DNA from: Pseudomonas mosselii | GTDB lineage: Bacteria > Pseudomonadota > Gammaproteobacteria > Pseudomonadales > Pseudomonadaceae | DNA: 64,000 nt | Direction of reading: 5' to 3' | Assembly: GCF_019823065.1 (NCBI RefSeq) | Contig: NZ_CP081966.1 | Span: 372,001 to 436,000 of the forward strand | In this document: positions 54,760 through 64,000 of the stretch, in pieces | Position numbering within the stretch: position 1 is the stretch's first letter | How the letters are laid out: each line of letters starts with the position of its first letter | Made by a program: the position numbers and the translations under genes | The notes under the pieces: generated by a model | The model's input: only the letters and a program-made list of their open reading frames with translations | What the model was told of the DNA's origin: nothing | Database searches by the model: none

Positions 54760-55860
54760 ATGTCCGATACCTTCCTCAATCCGGTTACCACCCAGACCTG
54801 GGCCAATGGCCGCCACATCGTGCGCTGCGTCAAGGTCATCCAGGAAACCTGGGACGTGCGCACCTTCTGCTTCATGGCCGACCAGCCGATCATGTTCTTC
54901 TTCAAGCCCGGGCAGTTCGTCACCCTGGAACTGGAGATCGAAGGTAAGCCTGTGATGCGTTCGTACACCATCTCCAGCTCGCCGTCGGTGCCCTACAGCT
55001 TCTCCATCACCGTCAAGCGCGTGCCGGGTGGGCTGGTGTCCAACTTCCTCCACGACACCATGCATGAAGGCGCTGAACTGCCGGTGCACGGGCCGGTGGG
55101 GTTGTTCAACGCCATCGACTTCCCCGCGGGCAAGACGCTTTACCTGTCCGGCGGCGTCGGCATCACCCCGGTGATGTCCATGGCCCGCTGGTTCTACGAC
55201 ACCAACGCCAATGTCGACATGGTGTTCGTGCACAGCGCCCGCTCGCCGAAAGACATCATCTACCATCGCGAGCTGGAGCAGATGGCCTCGCGCATCCCCA
55301 ATTTCAGCCTGCACATCATCTGCGAAAAGCATGGGTTGGGTGAGCCCTGGGCCGGTTACCGCGGTTACCTGAACCAGCGGCTGATGGAACTGATTGCCCC
55401 GGACTACCTGGAGCGCGTGATCTTCTGCTGCGGGCCGACGCCCTACATGAACGCGGTCAAGCGCATGCTCGAGGCGGTCGGCTTCGACATGAAGAATTAT
55501 CACGAGGAATCGTTCGGTGCGACGCCGCCTGAGGCGAAGGCCGACGCGGTGGAGCATGCCGAAGCGGCTGCCGATGCGCCGGAAGTGGATGTGGCCGACC
55601 TCAACCTGGTGGAGTTCGTCGGTAGCGACAAGAGCATCCGCGTGGCCCCTGGCGAGACCGTGCATGCGGCGGCGGCCAAGGTCGGGCTGATGATCCCCAA
55701 GGCCTGCGGCATGGGGATCTGCGGCACCTGCAAGGTACTCAAGCTCGGCGGCGAGGTGGAGATGGAGCACAACGGCGGGATCACCGAGGAGGATGAGGCC
55801 GAGGGTTACATCCTGTCGTGCTGCAGCGTGCCGAAGGGGGATGTGCGGATCGAGTATTGA
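54760..55860 (+). CDS. gbcB: glycine betaine monooxygenase reductase subunit GbcB
   Basis: A 366-residue reductase that passes NAD(P)H electrons to GbcA. An FAD domain (KPVMRSYTISSSPS), a nucleotide domain (YLSGGVGITPVMSMARWF, FCCGPTPYMNAVKRML) and a C-terminal plant-type [2Fe-2S] domain (PKACGMGICGTCKVLKLGG, ILSCCS) appear in that order. ATG 54760 has GGAG at proper distance and gives the family length; the frame is open to 54661. Confidence 0.94.
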   Translation: MSDTFLNPVTTQTWANGRHIVRCVKVIQETWDVRTFCFMADQPIMFFFKPGQFVTLELEIEGKPVMRSYTISSSPSVPYSFSITVKRVPGGLVSNFLHDTMHEGAELPVHGPVGLFNAIDFPAGKTLYLSGGVGITPVMSMARWFYDTNANVDMVFVHSARSPKDIIYHRELEQMASRIPNFSLHIICEKHGLGEPWAGYRGYLNQRLMELIAPDYLERVIFCCGPTPYMNAVKRMLEAVGFDMKNYHEESFGATPPEAKADAVEHAEAAADAPEVDVADLNLVEFVGSDKSIRVAPGETVHAAAAKVGLMIPKACGMGICGTCKVLKLGGEVEMEHNGGITEEDEAEGYILSCCSVPKGDVRIEY

Positions 55861-55906
55861 TCTACATTCGCAGGGGCCGCAAAGCGGCCCGGGTTACATG
55901 GGGTGC

Positions 55907-55924
55907 CTGATAATTTTGCCAGTT
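55907..55924 (+). repeat. dispersed 18-bp motif, copy C
   Basis: CTGATAATTTTGCCAGTT lies 60 bp upstream of mini-RHS gene 4, nearly the same distance as copy B from gene 1, and is identical to copy A. Confidence 0.72.
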
Positions 55925-55984
55925 CCACTAGCGCCGCATCGCTGCCAATCTTCGGATGGAATTCACGGCGAAGGATTGTGGACA

Positions 55985-56746
55985 ATGCCTACCTACTTGT
56001 TTGCCTGCGACAAGCAGAACACCCCCCTTGGCGGCATTGGTTTTTCCGATCGGGGCTTTACCGCCTATGGGGCGTTAACGTCACCGATCAGCCCGATGAC
56101 AGGTTTCTGTGGACAGCCTCGTGACGCCCGGATGGATCGCTATCCATTAGGCAATGGGCACCGTCGGTACAGTCCTGCCTTGATGCGGTTCCAAGAACCT
56201 GACACGTTGAGTCCGTTCGACAAGGGCGGCATCAACATGTACATGTATTGTGCGGGAGATCCGGTGAACCGGCTTGACCCGACTGGCGGATACTCTGCCT
56301 TGGTCTCGCAGATCATTCAGCGCTCCGGGACCATCGCATTGCATACCGCCTCGCCGCTGGCGTTGTTGTTGGGGCCAGAGCCCAAGGGGGCGTTGGCGGT
56401 GAACGCCACACGGGTTGCCCTGGCTGGTTCCGCCACCAGTGTGGTGGCAGCAGGGTTGGGGTTGGCCGGGGTGGGGGCGGCTACCTATGTTGCCAATGCC
56501 GGGACCGCACTGCTGGCAGCGGGAGCAGGAACTCGGATTGCCAAGGCGGTCTGGGAGAACCGAGCGGAGCTCTGGCAGTATGTCAAGGAAAGTGTCAGCA
56601 CCAATGTAAGGGCAGTGCTGGGCCTGCGCAGAGAAACAAGTACGCCGTCGACAACCGATGGAGCTTCCAGCGTTCAGGTATCCACGGTTGACCACGAAAT
56701 TGTGTCACTGGGTGGATCCATGAATGGCATCAGGACCTCTACCTGA
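55985..56746 (+). CDS. mini-RHS core protein 4
   Basis: A 253-residue member of the mini-RHS set. Its core reads YPLGNGHRRYSPALMRFQEP, LSPFDKGGINMYMYCAGDPV, ending DPTG. The C-terminal 150 residues are rich in glycine and alanine with repeated hydrophobic helices (SVVAAGLGLAGVGAATYVAN, ALLAAGAGTRIA), suggesting membrane insertion. ATG 55985 has GAAGGA upstream. It is separated from the other three copies by gbcA and gbcB and is convergent with a chemoreceptor gene. Confidence 0.75.
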   Translation: MPTYLFACDKQNTPLGGIGFSDRGFTAYGALTSPISPMTGFCGQPRDARMDRYPLGNGHRRYSPALMRFQEPDTLSPFDKGGINMYMYCAGDPVNRLDPTGGYSALVSQIIQRSGTIALHTASPLALLLGPEPKGALAVNATRVALAGSATSVVAAGLGLAGVGAATYVANAGTALLAAGAGTRIAKAVWENRAELWQYVKESVSTNVRAVLGLRRETSTPSTTDGASSVQVSTVDHEIVSLGGSMNGIRTST

Positions 56747-56801
56747 TGCCATTGGGTTAGAGGCAGTTAATCGCGGGCTTGCCTCGCTATGGCTGTAAAG
56801 G

Positions 56802-58427
56802 TCAGGTACGGAAGCGGGCCACCAGGCCGTTCAAGTCAACCGCCAGGCGCGACAGCTCGGCACTCGCCGCGCTGGTCTGATGTGCCCCGGTAGCGCTCTG
56901 CACCGACAGGTCGTTGATGTTCACCAGGTTGCGGTCCACCTCGCGGGCGACCTGAGCCTGTTCTTCCGCCGCACTGGCAATCACCAGGTTGCGCTCGTTG
57001 ATCTGCGCCACCGCACCGGCGATGGTGTCCAGCGCCAGGCCCGCGCCACGGGCGATGTTCAGGGTTGACTCGGCGCGCTCGGTGCTGGTGCGCATCGAGT
57101 CCACGGCCTGCTCGGTGCCGCCCTGGATGCTGCCGATCATCCGCTCGATCTCGCTGGTGGACTGCTGGGTGCGATGCGCCAGTGCGCGCACCTCGTCGGC
57201 GACCACGGCGAAGCCACGACCGGCCTCGCCGGCGCGGGCGGCCTCGATGGCGGCGTTGAGCGCCAGCAGGTTGGTCTGGTCGGCCAGGCCGCGGATCACG
57301 TCGAGCACCTTGCCGATATCGCGGGACTGCTCGGCCAGGTGGGTGATCAGCTTGGCGGTGGACTGTACGTCGCCGCTCATGCGTTCGATGGCGCCCACGG
57401 TCTCCATCACCAGGTCGCGGCCATCGCCTGCCGAACGGCTGGCTTCGCTGGAGGCCTCGGAGGTGCTTACCGCGTTGCGGGCCACTTCCTCGACCGCGCT
57501 GGTCATCTCGGTGACGGCAGTGGCGGCCTGCTCGATCTCGTTGTTCTGCTGCTGCAGGCCACGGGCGCTTTCGTCGGTGACGCTGTTCAGCTCCTCGGCG
57601 GCGGAGGCCAGCTGGGTGGCGGAGCCGGCGATCAGCTGCAGGGTGTCGCGCAGCTTGTCCTGCATCTTGGCCATGGCCTTGAGCAGCCGCGCCGCCTCGT
57701 CGGTGCCTTCGGCGTGAATGCTGTGGGTCAGGTCGCCCTCGGCGATCTGCTCGGCGGCCTGCAGCGCTTCGTCGATGGGCTTGACGATACTGCGGGTAAG
57801 CAGGAAGGCGAACAGCAGGGTCAGCACCGTGGCGGCCACCAGCAGGCTGATCACCAGGGCGAAGGCGCCGCTGTACTGGTCGGCGGCCTGGGCATTGGTG
57901 GCGCTGGTCTGGTCAGTGTTGATGCGCACCAGGGTGTCCATGATCTTGTTGATCTGTTCGGAGTTGTCCAGCAGGTCGCGGTTGAGCAGGTCGCGCAGGG
58001 CGTCTAGATCGCCGGCCTGGCTCAGCGTGCGCATGCGCGCCTCGAGCTGGCGGTACTGGTTGAGCAGCAGGCCGTACTGGTCGAAGGCGGCCTTCTCGTC
58101 GGCGGCGGTCACCAGCGGCTCGTAGGCGCGGCGGGCCTTGTCGATCTGTGCGTTGCGCTCGTCCAGCAGGCGCAGGGTGTCCTGTTGGGTGGCCGGTTCG
58201 CGGTTGAGCAGCAGGCGGTAGGACAGGGTGCGCAGGCGCAGGTTGAGCGCGGTCAGCTCGTCGAGGGTCTTGATGCTGGGCACGCTGATCTCCTCGATGG
58301 TCACGCCGGCCTGGCGGATGTTGCCCATCTGGATCAGCGAGAACACGCCGAGGCCCAGCATAAGCAGGCCGATCACGGCGAACCCGAGCAGCGCGCGCGG
58401 CGCGATATTCATATTGCGTAAGGACAT
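56802..58427 (-). CDS. methyl-accepting chemotaxis protein
   Basis: A 541-residue inner-membrane chemoreceptor. Membrane segments lie near 12-32 and 190-210, enclosing a periplasmic four-helix-bundle-type sensor domain of about 155 residues. A HAMP domain ([23 protein letters not shown]) and the signalling tip ([35 protein letters not shown]) follow. ATG 58427 ([15 protein letters not shown]) is chosen as the start of the first helix. Its ligand is unknown; placement next to gbcAB makes a quaternary amine tempting but unsupported. Confidence 0.92.
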   Translation of the reverse strand: MSLRNMNIAPRALLGFAVIGLLMLGLGVFSLIQMGNIRQAGVTIEEISVPSIKTLDELTALNLRLRTLSYRLLLNREPATQQDTLRLLDERNAQIDKARRAYEPLVTAADEKAAFDQYGLLLNQYRQLEARMRTLSQAGDLDALRDLLNRDLLDNSEQINKIMDTLVRINTDQTSATNAQAADQYSGAFALVISLLVAATVLTLLFAFLLTRSIVKPIDEALQAAEQIAEGDLTHSIHAEGTDEAARLLKAMAKMQDKLRDTLQLIAGSATQLASAAEELNSVTDESARGLQQQNNEIEQAATAVTEMTSAVEEVARNAVSTSEASSEASRSAGDGRDLVMETVGAIERMSGDVQSTAKLITHLAEQSRDIGKVLDVIRGLADQTNLLALNAAIEAARAGEAGRGFAVVADEVRALAHRTQQSTSEIERMIGSIQGGTEQAVDSMRTSTERAESTLNIARGAGLALDTIAGAVAQINERNLVIASAAEEQAQVAREVDRNLVNINDLSVQSATGAHQTSAASAELSRLAVDLNGLVARFRT

Positions 58428-58703
58428 GGAGGCAGTTCCCAAGGCAGAAGAGGTGCCGCGATCCATGCGACGGAAGAGGACCTGCCTGCCTATCGGTCGT
58501 GACCGGCCAGTCTTGAGTCCGTCAGGCAAAAATTGTGAGGCAGCTAACTATTTTCCTGACCAGCGGTTGATCCAGGTCGGAACAAGGGAGCCGATCCTGG
58601 GTCAACCTGAACCCGGCAAACACCTTTTGAATCCGATATTTAATGGCGGGGGCGGCAGTTTTTCCTTATCGTGTGCGCCCTTTGCAACAACCGAGATAGA
58701 CGC

Positions 58704-58934
58704 ATGTTGGAAACTTCCCTGAATCAACTCGAGCAACTGGTCAGCGACCTGATGCACAAGAACGCGCAACTGGCCGAGCAAAACGCCAGCCTCGGCCAGG
58801 AACTGGCCCAGGCCAAGGAAGAGAATGACAGCCTGCAGTTGTCGCTGATGGAGCAGGAAGAGAAGCACGGCGCCACCGCCGCCCGCATCCAGGCCCTGGT
58901 CGAGCGCGCCAGCGCGGGTGTCGTGAACGCATGA
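58704..58934 (+). CDS. TIGR02449-like small coiled-coil protein (ZapB-like)
   Basis: A 76-residue protein that is one long coiled coil: LETSLNQLEQLVSDLMHKNA, QLAEQNASLGQELAQAKEEN, LQLSLMEQEEK. This matches the TIGR02449 family that usually precedes zapA in pseudomonads. It overlaps the zapA-like gene by 4 bp (ATGA). ATG 58704 is chosen on family length. A link to cell division is inferred. Confidence 0.78.
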   Translation: MLETSLNQLEQLVSDLMHKNAQLAEQNASLGQELAQAKEENDSLQLSLMEQEEKHGATAARIQALVERASAGVVNA

Positions 58935-59233
58935 GACTGCAAGCGCAGCCGGTCAATGTCGTGTCGATCCTGGGTAACGACTACTCGCTCAAGGCGCCCG
59001 AAGGCCAGGAAGAAACCCTCTCCCAGGCCGTGCGCATGCTCAACGTCGCCCTGGCCGAAACCAAGCGCAACTATCCGACCCTGATCGGCGACAAGCTGCT
59101 GGTGCTGGCCGCCCTGAATTTGTGCTCCAAGCAGATCGAACTGCAGCGCGAGCACGACCGCACCCTCGAGCGCACCCAGGCGCAGATCGACGCCACGGTC
59201 GATGCCATCAGCAAGGCCGTCTCCGACGTCTGA
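58931..59233 (+). CDS. ZapA-like cell division protein
   Basis: A 100-residue ZapA-type protein: VNVVSILGNDYSLKAPEGQEETLSQAVRMLNVALAETKRN is the globular head and IGDKLLVLAALNLCSKQIEL the helix, with a C-terminal coiled coil. ZapA promotes FtsZ bundling. In most pseudomonads the zapA pair is followed by the 6S RNA gene and a 5-formyl-THF cyclo-ligase. Here a chemoreceptor gene follows 135 bp on, so this may be a second, divergent copy. Confidence 0.78.
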   Translation: MRLQAQPVNVVSILGNDYSLKAPEGQEETLSQAVRMLNVALAETKRNYPTLIGDKLLVLAALNLCSKQIELQREHDRTLERTQAQIDATVDAISKAVSDV

Positions 59234-59368
59234 CTGACGCCATCGCGCGGCGACTGGTAGCAGGCTTGCCCCGCGACTAGGGCGGCCGTTGTGTCGCGGA
59301 TCACTGGAACAACTGGATACTTAAGTGTATACACTTCCCGAAAAACAATAATTATCGGGGAGTGGAAC

Positions 59369-61306
59369 ATGCGCATCTGGCGGCGGAGTATCCAGTGGCA
59401 ACTGATCGCAAGCATGGGCGCCGCCCTGCTGGCGAGCATCCTGGTGGTGGTGGCGATCTATACGATGGCGCTCAACCGCCTGACCGAGCGCTACCTGGTG
59501 GACACGGCGTTGCCGGCCAGCGTCGAAGCCATTCGCAACGATATCGAGCGCATGCTCGGCCAGCCGCTGGTGGCGGCGGCGGACATTGCCGGCAACACGC
59601 TCCTGCGCGACTGGCTGGCCGCCGGTGAGGCCCCGGCCGAGCTGCCGCGCTTCATCGAATACCTGGAGGCGGCCAAGCAGCGCAACCACGCCTTCACCAC
59701 TCTGTTCGCCTCGACTGTCACCGGCCACTACTACAACGAGAAGGGGCTGGACCGCACGCTCAGCCGCGCCAATCCCAAGGACAAGTGGTTCTACGGCTAC
59801 ATCGACAGTGGTGCCGAACGCTTCATCAATATCGATATCGACGGCTCCACTGGCGAGCTGGCGCTGTTCATCGACTATCGGGTCGAGAAGGACGGCCAGC
59901 TGGTCGGCGTGGCCGGCATGGGCCTGCGCATGACCGAGCTGTCGAAGCTGATCCACGACTTCAGTTTCGGCGAGCACGGCAAAGTGTTCCTGGTGCGCAA
60001 TGACGGCTTGATCCAGGTCCATCCCGACCAGCAGTTCAGCGGCAAGCGCCAGCTTGCCGAGCAGCTGGACGTCGAGGCGGCCAAGGCCGTGCTGGTGGGC
60101 GGTGCAGGCCTGCGCAGCAGCCGTTTCCAGCGTGATGGCAAGGATTACCTGGCCCTCGGCTTGCCCCTGCGAGACCTGAACTGGACCCTGGTAGCCGAGG
60201 TGCCGGAAGCCGAGATCTACGCCCAGGCCCGCCAGGCCATCTGGCAGACCTGCCTGATCGGCGGCGGCGTGGCGCTGCTTTCGCTGTTGCTGGTGGTAGT
60301 GTTGGCACGCGGGTTGGTCCGGCCCATTCGCCAGGTCACCGCCGCATTGGTGCAGATCGGCGGTGGCGCGGGAGACCTCAGCCATCGCCTGGACGACTCG
60401 CGCCAGGACGAGCTGGGCGATCTGGCCCGTGGCTTCAACCGCTTCCTCGACAGCCAGCGCGGCCTGATCGGCGAGGTGCTGCGTACGACCGAACGCCTGC
60501 ACCGGTCGGTGGAGCAGGTGACCCTGGTGGTGGACAACACCGCAGAGCGCTCGGGCCGCCAGCAGGAAATGACCGAGATGGTCGCCACCGCCGTGCACGA
60601 GATGGGCCTGACCGTGCAGGACATCGCCCAGAATGCCGGCTCCGCCGCCCATGCCTCGCAGTCGGCGCGTGACGAGGCGCTGCAGGCGCGGGAGGTGGTG
60701 CGCCGTTCCATCCACAACATCGAAGGCATGTCCGGGGAGATCGGCCGCGCCGCCGAGGCGGTGACGCAGCTGGCCGACGAAGTCGCCTCGATCGACGAAG
60801 TGCTGGCGGTGATCCGCAGCATTTCCGAGCAGACCAACCTGCTGGCGCTCAACGCCGCCATCGAAGCAGCACGGGCCGGCGAGATGGGCCGGGGGTTCGC
60901 CGTGGTGGCCGATGAGGTGCGGACACTGGCGCGGCGGACCCAGGTATCCACCGACGAGGTGCAGCAGATGATCCACCGCCTCAAGCAGGGCGCGGGCACC
61001 GCCGTGGCGTCGATGCAGGCGGGGCAGCAGGCGACCGGCAACGGCGTCGAGTCAAGCCAGCGCACCGGCACCTCGCTCGGTGCGATCACCGATCAGGTCG
61101 AGCGCATCAGCGGCATGAACGAGCAGGTGGCCACCGCCACCGAGGAACAGTCGGCGGTGACCGAGGAGATCAACCGGACGGTGCAGGGGATTTCCGACCT
61201 GGCGCGGCAGACGGCCAGCGAAGTGCAAGGGTGTCGCGAGGAGTGCCAGGCGTTGCGTGGGCTGGCCGATGACCTGGCGCGGCAGATGGGTGGGTTCCGC
61301 CTCTAG
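59369..61306 (+). CDS. methyl-accepting chemotaxis protein, McpH-like
   Basis: A 645-residue chemoreceptor. Membrane helices at about 10-33 and 288-312 enclose a large dCache-type sensor domain containing [22 protein letters not shown] and FIDYRV, the arrangement that binds ligand. HAMP and the signalling tip ([33 protein letters not shown]) follow. Position before ltaE corresponds to the P. putida purine receptor McpH as I recall, so purines are a reasonable ligand guess. ATG 59369 follows GGGGAG. Confidence 0.88.
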   Translation: MRIWRRSIQWQLIASMGAALLASILVVVAIYTMALNRLTERYLVDTALPASVEAIRNDIERMLGQPLVAAADIAGNTLLRDWLAAGEAPAELPRFIEYLEAAKQRNHAFTTLFASTVTGHYYNEKGLDRTLSRANPKDKWFYGYIDSGAERFINIDIDGSTGELALFIDYRVEKDGQLVGVAGMGLRMTELSKLIHDFSFGEHGKVFLVRNDGLIQVHPDQQFSGKRQLAEQLDVEAAKAVLVGGAGLRSSRFQRDGKDYLALGLPLRDLNWTLVAEVPEAEIYAQARQAIWQTCLIGGGVALLSLLLVVVLARGLVRPIRQVTAALVQIGGGAGDLSHRLDDSRQDELGDLARGFNRFLDSQRGLIGEVLRTTERLHRSVEQVTLVVDNTAERSGRQQEMTEMVATAVHEMGLTVQDIAQNAGSAAHASQSARDEALQAREVVRRSIHNIEGMSGEIGRAAEAVTQLADEVASIDEVLAVIRSISEQTNLLALNAAIEAARAGEMGRGFAVVADEVRTLARRTQVSTDEVQQMIHRLKQGAGTAVASMQAGQQATGNGVESSQRTGTSLGAITDQVERISGMNEQVATATEEQSAVTEEINRTVQGISDLARQTASEVQGCREECQALRGLADDLARQMGGFRL

Positions 61307-61309
61307 CTG

Positions 61310-61376
61310 ATCGCGGGGCAAGCCCGCTCCCACAAGAGGCTTGGAATGCTCGTGGGAGCGGGCTTGCCCCGTGATG
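61310..61376. repeat. REP inverted pair between the chemoreceptor and ltaE genes
   Basis: ATCGCGGGGCAAGCCCGCTC-CCAC and its inverted partner GTGGGAGCGGGCTTGCCCCG-TGAT, about 20 bp apart, match the class at 21.83-21.92 kb. The pair separates two convergent genes. Confidence 0.85.
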
Positions 61377-61384
61377 ACGATATA

Positions 61385-62425
61385 TCAGGCAGCAAAGATG
61401 GCGCGGATGTCCGCCGCCAGTTCACGCACCCGGGCTTCCTGGGTATCCCACGAACACATGAACCGCGCCCCACCGCTGCCAATGAAGGTATAGAACCGCC
61501 ACCCCTTGTTGCGCAGCACTTCCAGCGCATGCTCCGGCATCTGCAGGAACACGCCGTTGGCCTCCACCGGGAACATCAGCTCCACCTCCGGCAAATCGCT
61601 CACCAGCGATGCCAGCAGCTGCGCGCAGTGGTTGGCATGCTTGCCATGACGCATCCACGCGCCGTCTTCTAGCAGACCAACCCATGGCGCCGACAGGAAA
61701 CGCATCTTCGATGCCAACTGCCCGGCCTGCTTGCAGCGGTAGTCGAAGTCCTCGGCCAGGGCGCGGTTGAAGAACAGGATCGCCTCGCCCACCGCCATGC
61801 CGTTCTTGGTGCCGCCGAAGCACAGCACATCGACCCCGGCCTTCCAGGTCAGTTCGGCCGGCGAACAGCCGAGGAACGCGCAGGCATTGGTGAACCGTGC
61901 GCCGTCCATGTGCAGGTTCAGGCCCAGTTCCTTGCAGGTGGCGCTGATCGCCTTGAGCTCGTCGGGGCGGTACACCGTGCCCACTTCGGTGGCCTGGGTG
62001 ATGGTCACCACGCGGGGCTTGGGGTAGTGGATGTCCTGGCGCTTGAGGGCCACTTCGCGGATCGACTGGGGCGTGAGCTTGCCGTTGACGCTGGCGGCGG
62101 TCAGCAGCTTGGAGCCGTTGGAGAAGAACTCCGGCGCGCCGCATTCGTCGGTCTCGACGTGGGCGGTCTCGGAGCAGATAACGCTGTGGTAGCTCTGGCA
62201 CAGCGAGGCCAGGGCCAGGGAGTTGGCGGCGGTGCCGTTGAAGGCGAAGAACACCTCGCAGTCGGTCTCGAACAGCTTGCGGAAGTATTCCGAGGCGCGT
62301 TCGGTCCACTGGTCGTCGCCATAGGCGCGTTCGTGGCCCTGGTTGGCCTTTTCCATCGCGGCCCAGGCTTCGGGGCAGATGCCGGAGTAGTTGTCGCTGG
62401 CGAATTGTTGGTTGTTGTCGATCAT
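61385..62425 (-). CDS. ltaE: low-specificity L-threonine aldolase
   Basis: A 346-residue PLP enzyme cleaving L-threonine (and allo-threonine) to glycine and acetaldehyde. The start FASDNYSGICPEAWAAMEKA, the VVTITQATEVGTVYRPDELK segment and the PLP-lysine motif CFGGTKNGMAVGEAILFF are present. ATG 62425 is the family start; the open frame to 62644 lies in intergenic sequence. It supplies glycine beside glyA, in the part of the region handling glycine. Confidence 0.93.
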   Translation of the reverse strand: MIDNNQQFASDNYSGICPEAWAAMEKANQGHERAYGDDQWTERASEYFRKLFETDCEVFFAFNGTAANSLALASLCQSYHSVICSETAHVETDECGAPEFFSNGSKLLTAASVNGKLTPQSIREVALKRQDIHYPKPRVVTITQATEVGTVYRPDELKAISATCKELGLNLHMDGARFTNACAFLGCSPAELTWKAGVDVLCFGGTKNGMAVGEAILFFNRALAEDFDYRCKQAGQLASKMRFLSAPWVGLLEDGAWMRHGKHANHCAQLLASLVSDLPEVELMFPVEANGVFLQMPEHALEVLRNKGWRFYTFIGSGGARFMCSWDTQEARVRELAADIRAIFAA

Positions 62426-62697
62426 GACGCCTGTCCTTTTGTACGACGCAGGAACGCACTCTAAACCATCGATTTGGCGGTTGCCTATACAGGCTGTTTG
62501 AGCCGGATGCGGTCTCTTGGGAGAAGCGGCGCACCGCCGCTCCCACGCAACTTTCCTCAGCGCCTTGAACAATGTCGTAAACGCGCCATTGCAAGGCGCG
62601 CGCAGGCATCTGTGCCCCGGTGCCCGGCCATACCATCGCTGCAAAGGGTGGGAAAACCCTCACCAGACAAGAAACGATCGCTGCCGGGAGATACACG

Positions 62698-63951
62698 ATG
62701 TTCAGCAAGCAAGACCAGATCCAGGGTTATGACGACGCACTGCTGGCGGCGATGAATGCCGAGGAACAGCGCCAGGAAGATCACATCGAGCTGATCGCCT
62801 CGGAGAACTACACCAGCAAGCGCGTGATGCAGGCCCAGGGCAGCGGCCTGACCAACAAGTACGCCGAGGGCTACCCGGGCAAGCGCTACTACGGCGGCTG
62901 CGAGCACGTCGACAAGGTCGAGGCGCTGGCCATCGAGCGCGCCAAGCAGCTGTTCGGCGCCGACTACGCCAACGTCCAGCCGCACTCCGGCTCCTCGGCC
63001 AACGGCGCCGTATACCTGGCTCTGCTGCAAGCCGGCGATACCATCCTGGGCATGAGCCTGGCCCATGGCGGCCACCTGACCCACGGTGCCAAGGTGTCGT
63101 CCTCGGGCAAGCTGTACAACGCCGTGCAGTACGGCATCGACACCACCACCGGCCTGATCGACTACGACGAAGTCGAGCGCCTGGCCGTCGAGCACAAGCC
63201 GAAGATGATCGTCGCCGGTTTCTCGGCCTACTCGAAGACCCTCGATTTCCCACGTTTCCGCCAGATCGCCGACAAAGTCGGTGCGCTGCTGTTCGTCGAC
63301 ATGGCCCACGTCGCGGGCCTGGTCGCCGCCGGCCTGTACCCGAACCCGATCCCCTTCGCCGATGTCGTCACCACCACCACCCACAAGACCCTGCGCGGCC
63401 CGCGTGGTGGCCTGATCCTGGCCAAGAGCAACGAAGAGATCGAGAAGAAGCTCAACGCCGCCGTGTTCCCCGGCGCCCAGGGTGGCCCGCTGATGCACGT
63501 GATCGCCGCCAAGGCGGTGTGCTTCAAGGAAGCGCTGGAGCCTGAGTTCAAGAGCTACCAGAAACAGGTCATCGAAAACGCCCAGGCCATGGCCCAGGTG
63601 TTCATCGACCGCGGCTACGACGTGGTCTCCGGCGGCACCGACAACCACCTGTTCCTGGTCAGCCTGATTCGTCAGGGCCTGACCGGCAAGGACGCCGACG
63701 CCGCCCTTGGCCGCGCCCATATCACCGTCAACAAGAACGCCGTGCCCAATGACCCGCAGTCGCCGTTCGTCACCTCGGGCCTGCGCATCGGCACCCCGGC
63801 CGTCACCACCCGCGGCTTCAAGGTCGCCCAGTGCGTGGCGCTGGCCGGCTGGATCTGCGATGTGCTGGACAACCTGGGCGACGCCGATGTCGAGGCCGAT
63901 GTGGCCAAGAACGTCGCCGCCCTGTGCGCCGACTTCCCGGTCTACCGCTGA
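62698..63951 (+). CDS. glyA: serine hydroxymethyltransferase
   Basis: A 417-residue PLP enzyme interconverting glycine and serine with tetrahydrofolate. [38 protein letters not shown], the PLP-lysine [17 protein letters not shown] and the C-terminal [14 protein letters not shown] are canonical. ATG 62698 follows GGGAG. In the sarcosine oxidase context it receives the one-carbon units released by demethylation and forms serine from glycine. It is followed 15 bp later by soxB. Confidence 0.96.
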   Translation: MFSKQDQIQGYDDALLAAMNAEEQRQEDHIELIASENYTSKRVMQAQGSGLTNKYAEGYPGKRYYGGCEHVDKVEALAIERAKQLFGADYANVQPHSGSSANGAVYLALLQAGDTILGMSLAHGGHLTHGAKVSSSGKLYNAVQYGIDTTTGLIDYDEVERLAVEHKPKMIVAGFSAYSKTLDFPRFRQIADKVGALLFVDMAHVAGLVAAGLYPNPIPFADVVTTTTHKTLRGPRGGLILAKSNEEIEKKLNAAVFPGAQGGPLMHVIAAKAVCFKEALEPEFKSYQKQVIENAQAMAQVFIDRGYDVVSGGTDNHLFLVSLIRQGLTGKDADAALGRAHITVNKNAVPNDPQSPFVTSGLRIGTPAVTTRGFKVAQCVALAGWICDVLDNLGDADVEADVAKNVAALCADFPVYR

Positions 63952-63966
63952 GTGGAGCAGAACACC

Positions 63967-64000
63967 ATGCAACGTTATTCAGGCTTCGGCCTCTTCAAGC
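63967..64000 (+). CDS. soxB: sarcosine oxidase beta subunit, 5' end only
   Basis: The last 34 bases encode MQRYSGFGLFK, the characteristic N-terminus of pseudomonad SoxB. The gene runs off the window. Sarcosine oxidase converts sarcosine to glycine, the final demethylation of the betaine pathway, and glyA-soxB is the usual gene order. Confidence 0.8.
   Translation, partial: MQRYSGFGLFK

Noticed and set aside
59234..59368. 6S RNA gene after the zapA-like gene
   Set aside because: The gap is only 135 bp, shorter than the roughly 180-nt 6S RNA, and lacks its long central bulged hairpin.

Overview
The window looks like a chromosomal segment of a Pseudomonas putida-group bacterium. The evidence is gene content and order: mutY-yggX, asmA, hisB-hisH-DUF2164-hisA-hisF, choXWV, sdaA, gbdR, caiX-cdhCAB/cdhR, dipeptidase-DUF5943-dgcAB-etfAB, gbcA/gbcB, two chemoreceptors, ltaE, glyA and soxB follow one another as I remember them from P. 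putida. Coding DNA is mostly GC-rich and the intergenic spaces carry two classes of P. putida-type REP palindromes. Four AT-richer islands (about 3.2-5.3, 34.8-36.9, 50.1-53.1 and, more mildly, 55.9-56.7 kb) interrupt this background and hold the accessory genes.

Layout. 0-2 kb: the end of a 2-aminoethylphosphonate-type binding protein, a PhnZ-like HD oxygenase, a HicB antitoxin with no HicA beside it, and a DUF3079 protein. 2-5.4 kb: a copper nitrite reductase (nirK) with no other denitrification gene in view, then an OafA-type acyltransferase. 5.4-6.8 kb: a complete IS3-family element with a 3-bp target duplication and a frameshift site, next to tRNA-Thr. 7-9.7 kb: two small lipoproteins, a Cro/CI-type regulator with a DUF2975 membrane protein, and the MdtJI-type efflux pair. 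9.9-22 kb: a methyltransferase, a basic amino acid ABC importer, a GabP-type permease, PPK2, tRNA-Phe, yggX, mutY and asmA. 22-27 kb: an MFS transporter and the histidine genes.

27-64 kb is a quaternary-amine catabolic region. Choline enters through ChoXWV. Carnitine is bound by CaiX and degraded by CdhA, CdhC and CdhB to glycine betaine. GbcAB demethylates glycine betaine to dimethylglycine, DgcAB with a dedicated ETF converts that to sarcosine, and SoxB (only its start is visible) begins sarcosine oxidation. GlyA, LtaE and SdaA handle the glycine and serine formed and the one-carbon units. GbdR and CdhR are the expected regulators. Direct repeats spaced by 21 bp occur in the choX-sdaA and gbcA-gbcB intergenic regions and are candidate GbdR sites.

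The least explained material is embedded in this region. Four stand-alone miniature RHS-core proteins flank gbcAB. An 18-bp motif (CTGRTAATTTTGCYAGTT) lies about 60 bp upstream of two of them and also upstream of an unrelated lipoprotein/protease-like pair. That protease-like lipoprotein has a metzincin-type motif in which the catalytic glutamate is replaced by glutamine. DnaA-box-like sequences cluster over the ETF genes. All functional calls come from reading the sequence; no database search was run.
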